Assembly: GCA_016284485.1 (NCBI GenBank)
Contig: JAEEOX010000126.1
Span: forward strand, 1 to 22,651
Direction of reading: 5' to 3'
From: Bacillota bacterium
Lineage (GTDB): Bacteria > Bacillota > Clostridia > Peptostreptococcales > Anaerovoracaceae
Length of the DNA: 22,651 nt
Numbering within the stretch: the first letter of the stretch is position 1; the number at the start of each line of letters is the position of its first letter. Shown here piece by piece: positions 7,698 to 16,911 of the stretch. The notes under the pieces were generated by a model. The model searched no databases. It was not told the origin of the DNA and saw nothing but the letters and a program-made list of their open reading frames with translations. The translations under genes and the position numbers were made by a program.

Positions 7698-9041
7698 TTA
7701 GTCCGCCAGGGTCCCGAAGGGATCCCAGGGCTCCAGCTCGTGGAGCTCGCCGCCCAGCAGTCCCAGGCTGGCGTCGTCCAGATATTTTTTGTTCACCACC
7801 ACCTGGTAGACGAAGGAATCGAACCAAGAGTCGCTGGCCACGAAGTAGCCTTCCTGGCCGGCATCGCCGCCCCAGGAATTCTCGATGTGCCAGCGGTCCG
7901 GCCTGCCGTTTTCGTCCAGGTTCACGCCCAGTATCACCATGGCGTGGTTCATGGCGCTGTCGCCGTAGTCCAGATACTCCTCCTTAGTGAAGTTGAGTTT
8001 CACGTTGAAGAGCTTTTCCACCGCAGCTGTGTCGCGGTCGAAGTATCCGCCGTCACGCAGAGCGAATTTCCTGCAGTCCGAGCCGAACCATACGGGATGG
8101 CCGTCCTGAAGCTGACGGATGGCTGCAGCCTTGATCTTGTCCATTTCCAGATTCAGGTATGTTACCGGTCTGCCCTCCACTACGTTACCCAGGAATTTCA
8201 CGGTGTACATCCGGTTGAAGGGCTTGTCCTTCGTAGGTCCGTTGATCATGCTGACGTATTCGGCAAGGTCAAGTCCCACATACTTACTGAAGAACTCCTG
8301 CGGTGTGATCCCGAACTCTCTGAAGAGAGTGCCGTCCTTGGATCTCAGGTTCAGGTCGAACTTCTTCGGAGGCTCGCCCAGAGAGATCACCAGCATCCTG
8401 TAGAGATCGTTGAGCATTTCAGCCTTGGCTGCCTGCACCTCCTCTGCGGTGCGTCCGGCCTGTACCATCTGCCTCAGATCTTTTGCGTCTTCTCTCAGCT
8501 TGGTGGTCATGTACATGTCGAAGAAGCGGGAGCCGGTGGCTGCCTCGGCGTCAGGATAGGCTTCCTTCGGCACCACGCCGTACTTCGCCACCAGGTTGAA
8601 CAGCATGTCCCACTGGCCGCCGTCGCCCAGAGGCGCCAGGTTGAGGAACTGGTAGAGTCTGCCGTTTATGGGCTCATCCACCGTCTTCAGCACTGATTCA
8701 AGGAAATAGTTGCATTTTTCCAGCTTATCGTAGAAAAACAGATAATTCTGGGAAAGTTCGAAGTCTTCCAGATCATATTTCTTCATTATCTCGTATCTGA
8801 ACGTGTTCAGCGCCGAGAATATCCAGCACCTGCCGCTGGCCTTCTGGTTGGTGATCTTGCCTGTCTTGAGATCGACAGAGAAGTTCATGGGAAGTTTCCT
8901 GGCCGCCTCGTAATCCGCCGCGGCCTCCATGATCCCGTTGTGCACTGCGGCTGATGCCGCGACTTCGTTGGCCCTGTCAGAATGAAAATCTTTGCTCATC
9001 AGTTCCAGAGCTTCCTGAGAAATACCGTTTTTTGACATCAT
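7698..9041 (-). CDS. pepC: Aminopeptidase C / bleomycin hydrolase (C1B cysteine peptidase)
   Basis: The 447-residue length matches PepC. This cytoplasmic papain-like aminopeptidase forms hexameric rings in known members and trims amino acids from peptide N-termini. The catalytic triad is complete: Cys72 in QKASGRCWIFSALN, His366 in AMNHAMVILGV and Asn388 in IENSWGG. The helper Gln66 precedes the Cys. There is no signal peptide. Two adjacent ATG codons (9041 and 9038) follow AAGGAG; the second has the better spacing, so the true protein may be one residue shorter. The gene starts 23 bp after the STAS gene stop, so it may be read through from the partner-switching genes. Confidence 0.96.
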   Translation of the reverse strand: MMSKNGISQEALELMSKDFHSDRANEVAASAAVHNGIMEAAADYEAARKLPMNFSVDLKTGKITNQKASGRCWIFSALNTFRYEIMKKYDLEDFELSQNYLFFYDKLEKCNYFLESVLKTVDEPINGRLYQFLNLAPLGDGGQWDMLFNLVAKYGVVPKEAYPDAEAATGSRFFDMYMTTKLREDAKDLRQMVQAGRTAEEVQAAKAEMLNDLYRMLVISLGEPPKKFDLNLRSKDGTLFREFGITPQEFFSKYVGLDLAEYVSMINGPTKDKPFNRMYTVKFLGNVVEGRPVTYLNLEMDKIKAAAIRQLQDGHPVWFGSDCRKFALRDGGYFDRDTAAVEKLFNVKLNFTKEEYLDYGDSAMNHAMVILGVNLDENGRPDRWHIENSWGGDAGQEGYFVASDSWFDSFVYQVVVNKKYLDDASLGLLGGELHELEPWDPFGTLAD

Positions 9042-9064
9042 TAACTCCTTCCGATCCTTTGGAT

Positions 9065-9370
9065 CTATGCTCTTTCAATGTCCAGAATATCCACGAACCC
9101 CGTGAGTTCCAATACCTCGAATACGGGATCCGTCACATTGACTACTTTTATTGGCTTCCCGGCCATATTCATCTGTTTCAGTGCCAGGAGCATCACTCTG
9201 AGCCCTGCGGACGAGATGTAGTTCAGTTCCCCGAAGTCCAGGGTAAGACCGGTCAGTTCCTGCGGTTCTGCTTTCAGCGTCTCCTCCAGTTCCGGAGACG
9301 TGTTCGCATCCAGTCTGCCTTCTATTGCGATGTTCCACTGACCGTCATTGAAATTCTGTGTGATCGTCAT
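9065..9370 (-). CDS. STAS-domain anti-sigma factor antagonist (SpoIIAA/RsbV-like)
   Basis: This 101-residue protein is a single STAS domain. In partner switching the unphosphorylated antagonist binds an anti-sigma kinase and releases its target; the kinase phosphorylates one serine and a PP2C phosphatase removes it. The phosphosite motif is NYISSAGLRVML. By alignment with SpoIIAA DSSGL, Ser54 is the acceptor. The gene lies 15 bp after a gene encoding both a PP2C phosphatase and an HATPase kinase-like domain on one chain, making the two a likely enzyme-substrate pair. The final target (sigma factor or other) is not in the window. Confidence 0.93.
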   Translation of the reverse strand: MTITQNFNDGQWNIAIEGRLDANTSPELEETLKAEPQELTGLTLDFGELNYISSAGLRVMLLALKQMNMAGKPIKVVNVTDPVFEVLELTGFVDILDIERA

Positions 9371-9385
9371 GGTTTTGCGCCTCCT

Positions 9386-11962
9386 CTATCTGATCTTTTT
9401 GGAGAAAGTCAGGATGTTCCTGCCGTTCTCATATCTGTAATCCACGTCGTCCATGGTCTCTCTGACCATGTATATCCCAAGGCCGCCGATGTCCCTTGCC
9501 TCAGCAGGCGCGGTGATGTCCGGATCGGGCATCGCCAGGGGGTCAAAGGGCGTCCCTGTGTCTGAGAACTGAATGGTCATCACTGCAGATCCGTCCTTCT
9601 CCGTGACCCGGGACATCACTTCAGCGGTGCCCTGCCCCTCCGGATAGGCGTAGTTCGCAATGTTTGTGAAAATCTCCTCCGCAGAGATCTGTATCTTCAT
9701 GAGAGTAGCCGGCGGGCAGTCGAATCTCTCCGCCTGTGCCGCCAGGAAATCGTTGAGTTTGTCCAGTTCGCGGGTGTCTGCGCTGAGCACGATCTCCTGT
9801 TTGTCGGGCTCCGCTTCCGCCGCCTCTGCCACGTCTTCCTCACTTCCCAGCCAGACGAAGCCGATCATGGTCATGTCGTCGAACTGAGGAGCGTCGCCTG
9901 CAAACTCGTATGCGCTGTCGGATACGTTGGCCAGGAGCTCCTTGGGCGTCTTCCAGCTCTTGCCGTTAAGCGCATCCCTCAGTCTGTCCATTCCGAACAG
10001 CTCCTCCTGTGAGTTGGTGGTCTCCGGCACTCCGTCGGTATAGACGAAGAATCCGCCGCCCTTCTCCAGATCGAACTCGTAGTCCTTGTACTTCATGCCG
10101 GGTAAAGCCGCCAGCACGAAGCCGTGCTTGTCCTTCAGGAAGTCGAAGTGTCCGTCCGCGCCGGCTACCGCCGGGTATTCGTGGCCTGCGTTGGCCGCTG
10201 TCACGTGTCCGGTTTTCAGGTCGCATATGCCCAGCCAGCAGGTCACGAACATCTCCGCCTCGTTGCCTTCGGCCAGCTGATTGTTGACGTCCGTCAGTAT
10301 CTGGGCGGGGGTGCCTCCCTGCATCGCCCTGTTCTTGATGAGGGTCTTGGATATTACCATGAAAAGCGCCGCAGGCACGCTCTTGCCCGAAACGTCCGCG
10401 ATGACGAAGGCCAGATGGTCCTCGTCTATAAGGAAGAAATCGTAGAAATCTCCTCCCACCTCTCTGGCGGGATCCATGGATGCGTAGAGAATGATATTCT
10501 TTTTCTCGGGGAAAGGCGGGAAGATACGGGGCAGCATGTCTGCCTGGATGTTTTTCGCTACATTGAGCTCGGCGCCGATCTTCTCTTTTTCTGCCGTGAC
10601 AGCCTGAAGGTTCTCCACATAACTCTTGAGACTGTCCTGCATCTCGTTGAACTTGGAGGCCAGCTCACCGGTCTCGTCGCTGGACCCGGGGACGATCTTG
10701 GTGTCGAAGTCTCCGGCTCCGATGTTGGCCACCTGTTCACTGAGATTCTTCAGTGGGTTCGTAATGGTCCTGGCCAGGAAATATCCAACCACCGATACCG
10801 CCAGGGCGATTATCACGAAGGACATGATCAGGTTCATGATCAGGGCGCTCAGGTAGTTCCTCAGCCTGTCGGAGTGGGTATCCACCATCTTCTTTGTCTG
10901 GGCGGATACCTTGTCTATGGGCGCCACCACCTCGCTCCTTTTGATGGCAGTGCAAAGCGTCCAGCCGGTCTCAGGCACTGTGGATGAGGCGATGTACAGC
11001 TCGTTTCCGTCCATCACCGCAAAAAACGCATTCCCGTTATTGTATCTCAGCGACTGCCTCACCTTGTTCGGGTCGCTGAAGTGCTTGTCAAATGACGCCT
11101 CGAAGGTACCGCCCTCAGGCACCTCATAGGCTATGAAATCGTAGTTTTCACCCAGGAGGAAGCTGGTTCCCGTGTCGCCGAGGCCGTCGGCCAGTATCTC
11201 CTCCGCCATTATGTTGAAGAAAATATCCACGGCCACAACGCCCTTGATGGAGCCGTCGGGTCCCGCAAAGGTCCTGACTGCGGTGACGTAGGTATCTCCG
11301 AAGGGGTCCACATAGGTATCGGTCCAGACCACCTTGCCGGGATCCTCCAGAGCCCGCTTGTACCAGTTTCTCTCCTTAGCCACATAGTCAGGCGAGTAAT
11401 TCTGCCCTGCGCTGTACACGTACATGATACCGCTTTCCGTCCCGATGTAGAACCCGTCGTAGGTGGAATTCTCCTCCATTTCTGCGGCAAATAACGCCTG
11501 TGCATAGGACAGCAGGTTCAGTTCCCGCGCCGCCTCATCGGTAAATGGCACGCCTCCGCACATCATGTACAGGGCGCAGAGATCCTGGGGATTATTGTAT
11601 GATTTCTGTCCTACCTTATATGGGGACGGCCCGTAGTTGTCGGGGTGTGCGTAGAGTTCTTCCACGAAATCCCCGGCCGCACCCACCGCCGAGGCTATCT
11701 CCTTGAGAGACCGGTCGGTGGACTCGGTCTGAATGGAGACAAGCGTCTTAAGTGCGTCCTCCGCCTGGTTCAGCATGGCGTTGGATGTGGAGTTGCTGAC
11801 CGTGGACGCAACGTCGTTGTACATGACCTCCACCTGTCCGCGTAGGTTCTCCATCATTCCATATAAGCCAAGATATGACAGGATCAGCGTACCTACAGCC
11901 ACCAGCATGATGACTGCGATAAGCTTCGTCCTTATCTTCATGTTTTTAAATATTCCGCGCAT
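9386..11962 (-). CDS. Cache-HAMP-PP2C (SpoIIE/RsbU) phosphatase fused to an RsbW-like HATPase domain
   Basis: This 858-residue membrane regulator has, in order: a first membrane helix (about 14-34), an extracellular dCache-like sensor (about 35-365, with RNWYKRAL and WTDTYVDPFGDTYVTA), a second helix (about 369-395), HAMP (about 396-450), a linker coiled coil, a PP2C phosphatase (about 475-705) and a GHKL ATPase domain (about 725-858). Phosphatase metal sites are visible at GGDFYD (Asp505, Asp508), ADVSGKS (Asp523), YTDGVPE (Asp643) and FDDMTM (Asp695/696). The kinase domain has the N-box EEIFTNIANYAY (Glu763, Asn767), DTGTPFDP (Asp801) and GGLGIYMVR. One chain could therefore both dephosphorylate and phosphorylate the STAS protein encoded next. 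The ATG at 11962 follows AAGGA. The sensed ligand is unknown. Confidence 0.93.
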   Translation of the reverse strand: MRGIFKNMKIRTKLIAVIMLVAVGTLILSYLGLYGMMENLRGQVEVMYNDVASTVSNSTSNAMLNQAEDALKTLVSIQTESTDRSLKEIASAVGAAGDFVEELYAHPDNYGPSPYKVGQKSYNNPQDLCALYMMCGGVPFTDEAARELNLLSYAQALFAAEMEENSTYDGFYIGTESGIMYVYSAGQNYSPDYVAKERNWYKRALEDPGKVVWTDTYVDPFGDTYVTAVRTFAGPDGSIKGVVAVDIFFNIMAEEILADGLGDTGTSFLLGENYDFIAYEVPEGGTFEASFDKHFSDPNKVRQSLRYNNGNAFFAVMDGNELYIASSTVPETGWTLCTAIKRSEVVAPIDKVSAQTKKMVDTHSDRLRNYLSALIMNLIMSFVIIALAVSVVGYFLARTITNPLKNLSEQVANIGAGDFDTKIVPGSSDETGELASKFNEMQDSLKSYVENLQAVTAEKEKIGAELNVAKNIQADMLPRIFPPFPEKKNIILYASMDPAREVGGDFYDFFLIDEDHLAFVIADVSGKSVPAALFMVISKTLIKNRAMQGGTPAQILTDVNNQLAEGNEAEMFVTCWLGICDLKTGHVTAANAGHEYPAVAGADGHFDFLKDKHGFVLAALPGMKYKDYEFDLEKGGGFFVYTDGVPETTNSQEELFGMDRLRDALNGKSWKTPKELLANVSDSAYEFAGDAPQFDDMTMIGFVWLGSEEDVAEAAEAEPDKQEIVLSADTRELDKLNDFLAAQAERFDCPPATLMKIQISAEEIFTNIANYAYPEGQGTAEVMSRVTEKDGSAVMTIQFSDTGTPFDPLAMPDPDITAPAEARDIGGLGIYMVRETMDDVDYRYENGRNILTFSKKIR

Positions 11963-12049
11963 TCCCGGTCATCCTTCCGTCTGTGGGATGCCGCAGGTCA
12001 AAGCCCGGGCTTCTTGGTGCAATTACGTTTTCAGGCCTTTTGTCAGATC

Positions 12050-12562
12050 TCACAGTCTCTCAAGGATCTCATTTCCCATGTCATATATGCGGTCGTCCAG
12101 CACCGCGAAGGTCACATCTATTCCGCAGTCCGGGTGAGCGGACAGATAGTCTGATACCGACCTCAGCGCAACCTCCCAGGCCTCATGCTTGGGATAGCCG
12201 AAGATCCCGGAAGATATCAGCGGGAAAGCGATGGACCTGCAGCCGTTCTCCTCAGCAAGCTTCATGGAAGCCTGATAGCAGTCATAGAGCTGCTTCGCCT
12301 CGCCGCTGCCGCCTCCTCTCCACATCGGTCCCACCGCATGGATGACATACCCGGCTTTCAGTTTGAATCCAGGCGTGATCACCGCGCTTCCCGTGGGACA
12401 GTATCCGTATTTATCGCAGGCTCTCTGCAGATCCCAGGCACCCGCCTCCTTAAAGATAGCTCCGCAGACTCCGCCTCCCCTGAGAAGGCTGGTGTTTGCT
12501 GCGTTGACTATGCAGTCCACGTCGAGCCTGGTTATTCCGGTCTTCTGGATCTTGATACTCAT
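12050..12562 (-). CDS. Macro-domain protein (ADP-ribose derivative binding/hydrolysis)
   Basis: The 170-residue protein is a single macro domain of the MacroD/YmdB-like type. These bind ADP-ribose and many remove mono-ADP-ribose or cleave O-acetyl-ADP-ribose. Seen: DCIVNAANTSLLRGGGVCGAIFKEAG (binding loop, with catalytic-type Asn residues and GGG), YVIHAVGPMW and the second loop PLISSGIFGYP. Upstream codons give a longer reading, but AAGGGG just before ATG 12562 sets the start. It is 87 bp upstream of the phosphatase-kinase gene on the same strand, with no terminator seen between, so they may share a transcript. Its own promoter is visible. Confidence 0.92.
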   Translation of the reverse strand: MSIKIQKTGITRLDVDCIVNAANTSLLRGGGVCGAIFKEAGAWDLQRACDKYGYCPTGSAVITPGFKLKAGYVIHAVGPMWRGGGSGEAKQLYDCYQASMKLAEENGCRSIAFPLISSGIFGYPKHEAWEVALRSVSDYLSAHPDCGIDVTFAVLDDRIYDMGNEILERL

Positions 12563-12612
12563 ATTTCCCCTTCTTTGCACATGTTTTGCAAAAAAATACC
12601 TATTCTGGGGAG

Positions 12613-12641
12613 ATTATACCATATTATTCATATTATTTCGA
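12613..12641 (-). promoter_or_regulatory. Promoter of the macro-domain gene
   Basis: On the minus strand, TCGAAA (12636-12641), a 17-bp spacer and a perfect TATAAT (12613-12618) lie about 50 bp upstream of the ATG at 12562. Confidence 0.6.
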
Positions 12642-12668
12642 CTATTGCAAAAAATCCTAAAAACACTA

Positions 12669-12696
12669 TTGACAACCATAGCCGGAGGTATATAAT
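12669..12696 (+). promoter_or_regulatory. Promoter of the metal-efflux operon
   Basis: Consensus TTGACA (12669-12674) and consensus TATAAT (12691-12696) are separated by 16 bp. Such a strong core promoter is expected to be controlled by a repressor; the operator palindrome begins 8 bp downstream. Confidence 0.85.
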
Positions 12697-12704
12697 TAAA
12701 TCAA

Positions 12705-12726
12705 CATATGAGCAATTGTTCATATG
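12705..12726 (+). promoter_or_regulatory. ArsR/SmtB-type operator over the transcription start
   Basis: This 22-bp palindrome has arms CATATGAGCAA and TTGTTCATATG, with a single mismatch. It resembles the ATATGAnCA-TGTTCATAT sites bound by CzrA/CadC/ZiaR-type sensors. It covers the expected start point, so the ArsR protein encoded at the end of the operon can block transcription until metal binds. Confidence 0.8.
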
Positions 12727-12781
12727 ATTAAATCAAAACAACACTCATCATAATATATTTTGAGCCATAAGAGGTATTGAA

Positions 12782-13000
12782 ATGAAAAAAACTTACAAGA
12801 TCGACGTGGACTGCGCCAACTGCGCACTGAAAATGGAAGAGGCCACCAAGAGCACAGAAGGCGTCAAGGACGCAGTCGTCAACTTCATGACCCTTAAGAT
12901 GAAGGTGGAGTTCGAGGACGAGGCCGATCCCGATGAGGTAATGCAGGAAGTTCTGAAGAACTGCAAGAAGGTAGAGGACGACTGCGAGATCTACCTGTAA
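12782..13000 (+). CDS. Stand-alone heavy-metal-associated (HMA) domain protein
   Basis: This 72-residue cytosolic protein is a single ferredoxin-like HMA domain. The metal site is DCANCALKM, with Cys11 and Cys14. Asp10 just before the first Cys is typical of zinc/cadmium/lead domains rather than copper ones. It equals the N-terminal domain that CadA/ZntA pumps normally carry, here as a separate gene 33 bp before a pump that lacks it. It probably binds metal and delivers it to, or regulates, that pump. The C-terminal part is rich in Asp and Glu. The ATG follows AAGAGGT. Confidence 0.9.
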   Translation: MKKTYKIDVDCANCALKMEEATKSTEGVKDAVVNFMTLKMKVEFEDEADPDEVMQEVLKNCKKVEDDCEIYL

Positions 13001-13033
13001 GCGCTTGCATGGAAACTGCAGAGAGGCAATAAC

Positions 13034-14947
<1,914 letters not shown>

Positions 14948-14989
14948 CCGGAAACAGAATACGGAATGGTTGAAAAAAGAGGTAAGACA

Positions 14990-15346
14990 ATGTCAGATAA
15001 TTTCGAAAACGGTCAGGTCCACCAGGATCTGGTGATGAAGCTCCAGGCGCAGATGCCGGATGAGACCAAGCTCTACGATCTGGCGGAGCTGTACAAGGTC
15101 TTCGGCGACTCCACCAGAATACGGATCATGTATGTTTTGTTCGACGATGAGGTGTGCGTCTATGACATCGCCGCCACTCTCAACATGACCCAGTCCGCCA
15201 TATCCCACCAGCTCAGGATCCTGAAGCAGAACCGACTGGTAAAGGGCCGCCGGGTGGGCAAGCAGATCTACTACTCCCTGGACGACGAGCACGTTCGCTC
15301 CATAATCGCCATGGGAAGAGAACACCTGGAAGAAGACGATCGATAA
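14990..15346 (+). CDS. ArsR/SmtB-family metal-sensing repressor
   Basis: The 118-residue winged-helix repressor has a recognition helix at TQSAISHQLRILKQNRLV. The C-terminal helix carries Asp99-x-His101-x10-His112-x2-Glu115, the alpha-5 zinc site of CzrA/SmtB. In the alpha-3N region it has EVCVYD, where cadmium/lead sensor CadC has ELCVCD; only the first Cys (Cys56) remains. This favours a zinc sensor derived from the CadC/CzrA group. A reading starts at 14966, but GAGGT six bases before ATG 14990 supports the shorter form. As the last gene of the operon it probably autoregulates through the palindrome at 12705-12726. Confidence 0.94.
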   Translation: MSDNFENGQVHQDLVMKLQAQMPDETKLYDLAELYKVFGDSTRIRIMYVLFDDEVCVYDIAATLNMTQSAISHQLRILKQNRLVKGRRVGKQIYYSLDDEHVRSIIAMGREHLEEDDR

Positions 15347-15352
15347 TACCTT

Positions 15353-15381
15353 AAAACGCCGCCTGCGGGCGGCGTTTTTTT
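15353..15381 (+). terminator. Rho-independent terminator of the metal-efflux operon
   Basis: A perfect 11-bp stem (AAAACGCCGCC with GGCGGCGTTTT, loop TGCG) runs into a T tract ending at 15381, seven bases after the ArsR stop codon. Confidence 0.93.
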
Positions 15382-15410
15382 ACGTTTTTTGAACTGCTTA
15401 TCACAATATT

Positions 15411-15473
15411 TTGCACTTTTTGTAAACGTCAAAAGTGCAATTTTTGCACTTTATGCTTTACAAAAAAGTGCAA
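15411..15473 (+). promoter_or_regulatory. Double palindromic operator of the toxin-antitoxin genes
   Basis: Two copies of TTGCACTTTT-N10-AAAAGTGCAA lie at 15411-15440 and 15444-15473; the second copy has one changed base (TTGCACTTTA). The copies are spaced 33 bp apart, about three DNA turns. Their inner half-sites also form the palindrome AAAGTGCAA-TTT-TTGCACTTT. The downstream copy overlaps the promoter -35 box. This is a clear site for cooperative repression, most simply by the antitoxin's own helix-turn-helix. Confidence 0.82.
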
Positions 15474-15485
15474 CTAAGTTATACT
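15457..15485 (+). promoter_or_regulatory. Promoter of the MntA-HepT pair
   Basis: TTTACA (15457-15462), 17 bp and TATACT (15480-15485) lie 18 bp before the MntA ATG. The -35 box and spacer are inside the second operator copy. Confidence 0.75.
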
Positions 15486-15503
15486 CTATTCAGAGGTGAC
15501 CAT

Positions 15504-15986
15504 ATGGAATCTATAAAATCATTGAGGGTCGAGAAAAAACTGACCCAGGCTGAAGCTGCGATCTTAACCGACATCCCGCTCAGAACTTTCAAGCTTTATG
15601 AGAATGACAGTTCAAGAGTAGGCAGCATCAAATACAATTACATAATCGACGAATTATCAAAATACGGTTTCGTTGACGAAACCCACGGCATACTGTCTGA
15701 AGACGAGATAATTGAAGCCTGCAGCGCTGTATTTAAAAAATATCCTGTCGAATATGCCATATTGTTCGGTTCTTATGCCAGAGGAGATGCGACAGATATA
15801 AGCGACGTGGACATTCTCGTTTCCTCTGACATTACCGGTCTCAGTTTCTACGGTCTGACCGAGGATCTGAGAGCCGCGCTCAAAAAGAAAGTCGATCTGC
15901 TGGATCTCAGCCAGTTAAATAACAATCCGGAACTTCTGAATGAGATATTGAGAGATGGAGTCAGGATATATGGTAAAAGACGATAA
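15504..15986 (+). CDS. mntA: MntA-type nucleotidyltransferase antitoxin with N-terminal helix-turn-helix
   Basis: The 160-residue protein has two parts. Residues 1-60 look like an XRE-type DNA-binding domain (LRVEKKLTQAEAAILTDIPLRTFKLYEN). Residues about 65-160 are a minimal nucleotidyltransferase with LFGSYARGDATDISDVDILV: Gly89, Ser90, Asp101 and Asp103 form the GSx10DxD catalytic motif. In the characterised MntA-HepT system the antitoxin adds AMP to a tyrosine of the HepT RNase and silences it. The start at ATG 15504 is set by GAGGTG six bases upstream; a longer reading from 15435 runs through the operator and is rejected. The gene overlaps hepT. Most MntA proteins lack the HTH, so this one probably also represses its own promoter. 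Confidence 0.92.
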   Translation: MESIKSLRVEKKLTQAEAAILTDIPLRTFKLYENDSSRVGSIKYNYIIDELSKYGFVDETHGILSEDEIIEACSAVFKKYPVEYAILFGSYARGDATDISDVDILVSSDITGLSFYGLTEDLRAALKKKVDLLDLSQLNNNPELLNEILRDGVRIYGKRR

Positions 15987-16296
15987 ATACTACAGGGACA
16001 AACTTATAGAGGATGTGATCTTCATAATGGAACACATGGCAGGTCAGACCCCGGATAGTTTCGAGGCAGATCCGGTGCTCCAGGACTCTATGATGTTCCG
16101 TTTGATACAGATATCTGAAAGTGCCCGAAATCTCAGCGATGAGTTCAAGTCGAGTTACGCCGGCATTCCATGGAACGCTGTTTACGGATTACGTAACAGA
16201 ATAGTTCATGATTACGGGAACGTCAGCTTCACAATAGTTTACAACACTCTGAAATATGACATTTCAGATCTATATGATATCCTGAAAATCATTTAG
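15970..16296 (+). CDS. hepT: HepT-like HEPN ribonuclease toxin (DUF86)
   Basis: The 108-residue alpha-helical HEPN protein has the RNase motif R-x4-H in GLRNRIVHDYG: Arg75 and His80, with Tyr82 two residues later (the HxY tyrosine that MntA AMPylates in the known system). A typical DUF86 opening is seen in DDKYYRDKLIEDVIFIMEHM. Two starts are possible: ATG 15955, and ATG 15970, which has GGAG nine bases before it; I chose 15970, giving a 17-base overlap with mntA and translational coupling. Predicted to cut RNA when free of its antitoxin. The pair ends at a bidirectional terminator, making a self-contained module. Confidence 0.92.
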   Translation: MVKDDKYYRDKLIEDVIFIMEHMAGQTPDSFEADPVLQDSMMFRLIQISESARNLSDEFKSSYAGIPWNAVYGLRNRIVHDYGNVSFTIVYNTLKYDISDLYDILKII

Positions 16297-16311
16297 GCAA
16301 GTTATCTGCAC

Positions 16312-16340
16312 AAAGGCCCTGCTCCAAGCGCAGGGCCTTT
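16312..16340. terminator. Bidirectional terminator between hepT and the PNPOx-like gene
   Basis: A perfect 11-bp stem (AAAGGCCCTGC with GCAGGGCCTTT, 7-nt loop) lies between convergent genes. T-rich flanks are short on both strands, so it likely serves both directions. Confidence 0.8.
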
Positions 16341-16370
16341 AATTATGGGCTTTATCGTATATTAACGATA

Positions 16371-16772
16371 TTAGAAGCAGACCTCTTCGGGAGCTTCGGT
16401 GAATGAGCTGAACGTAGCCTTCCCGCACTTGAAGTACAGCATCTGCATGTTGTCATCGTCAGGGCTGTACATGCCCTTTAGAGTGGGCATCTTTTCCAGC
16501 ATGGCCACCTTGGGTTCACGGGCGTCGTCGTTCTCCAGGACCCCTGCCAGACGCAGCCACTTACCGTCCTTGAAAGCACAGATCTCCACCTTGGGGTTGG
16601 CTGCGATCTGTTTTGACACATCCTTTACCTTGCCGGTCTGGATGTAGAGTCTGCCGTCCATGAGCAGGACGGTGCCGAAGGGTCTGACTCTCGGCTGGTC
16701 TCCGTCCACGGTGGCCAGATAATATGTTTCAGCTTCGTTCAAAAAATTATAGATCTTTTCTAATCCTTCCAT
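16371..16772 (-). CDS. Pyridoxamine 5'-phosphate oxidase-like FMN-binding protein
   Basis: The 133-residue protein is a split-barrel flavin-binding fold of the PNPOx-like superfamily. Seen: the N-terminal helix MEGLEKIYNFLNEAETYYLATV, the strand pair DQPRVRPFGTVLLMDGRLYIQTGK (usual FMN-phosphate contact region) and NPKVEICAFKDGKWLRLAG. Small members of this clostridial type commonly bind FMN or a related cofactor and act as oxidoreductases, but the substrate is not predictable. It is too short and too divergent to be PdxH itself. A longer upstream reading is rejected because GAGGAGG lies just before ATG 16772. Its promoter is back-to-back with that of the acetyltransferase. Confidence 0.87.
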   Translation of the reverse strand: MEGLEKIYNFLNEAETYYLATVDGDQPRVRPFGTVLLMDGRLYIQTGKVKDVSKQIAANPKVEICAFKDGKWLRLAGVLENDDAREPKVAMLEKMPTLKGMYSPDDDNMQMLYFKCGKATFSSFTEAPEEVCF

Positions 16773-16818
16773 TTTGCCCTCCTCGGTTCGTTTTGGGCCG
16801 GTCCGCGGCCCTGCCTTA

Positions 16819-16847
16819 ATAATATGCCTGCCACCTCCCATTATCAA
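16819..16847 (-). promoter_or_regulatory. Promoter of the PNPOx-like gene
   Basis: On the minus strand, TTGATA (16842-16847), a 17-bp spacer and TATTAT (16819-16824) lie 47 bp before the ATG. Confidence 0.65.
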
Positions 16848-16857
16848 GATGCCGTTC

Positions 16858-16886
16858 TTGATGATTATAATGTTTTTTGGTAAAAT
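16858..16886 (+). promoter_or_regulatory. Promoter of the GNAT gene
   Basis: TTGATG (16858-16863), 17 bp and TAAAAT (16881-16886) lie 26 bp before the ATG at 16912. Its -35 box is only 10 bp from the -35 box of the divergent promoter, so both may respond to one regulator. Confidence 0.65.
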
Positions 16887-16911
16887 ATACTGCAAAGGGA
16901 GGCCGTGCTCA

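Noticed and set aside
7143..8696. A 517-codon open frame on the plus strand
   Set aside because: It is antisense to the YbaK-family gene and pepC, whose active-site motifs and ribosome sites are clear.
15435..15503. Longer N-terminus for the MntA antitoxin
   Set aside because: The extra 23 codons run through the operator and the promoter; the ribosome site GAGGTG fits ATG 15504.
16774..16911. Longer N-terminus for the acetyltransferase
   Set aside because: The region contains both divergent promoters and has no coding character; GGGAGG precedes ATG 16912.
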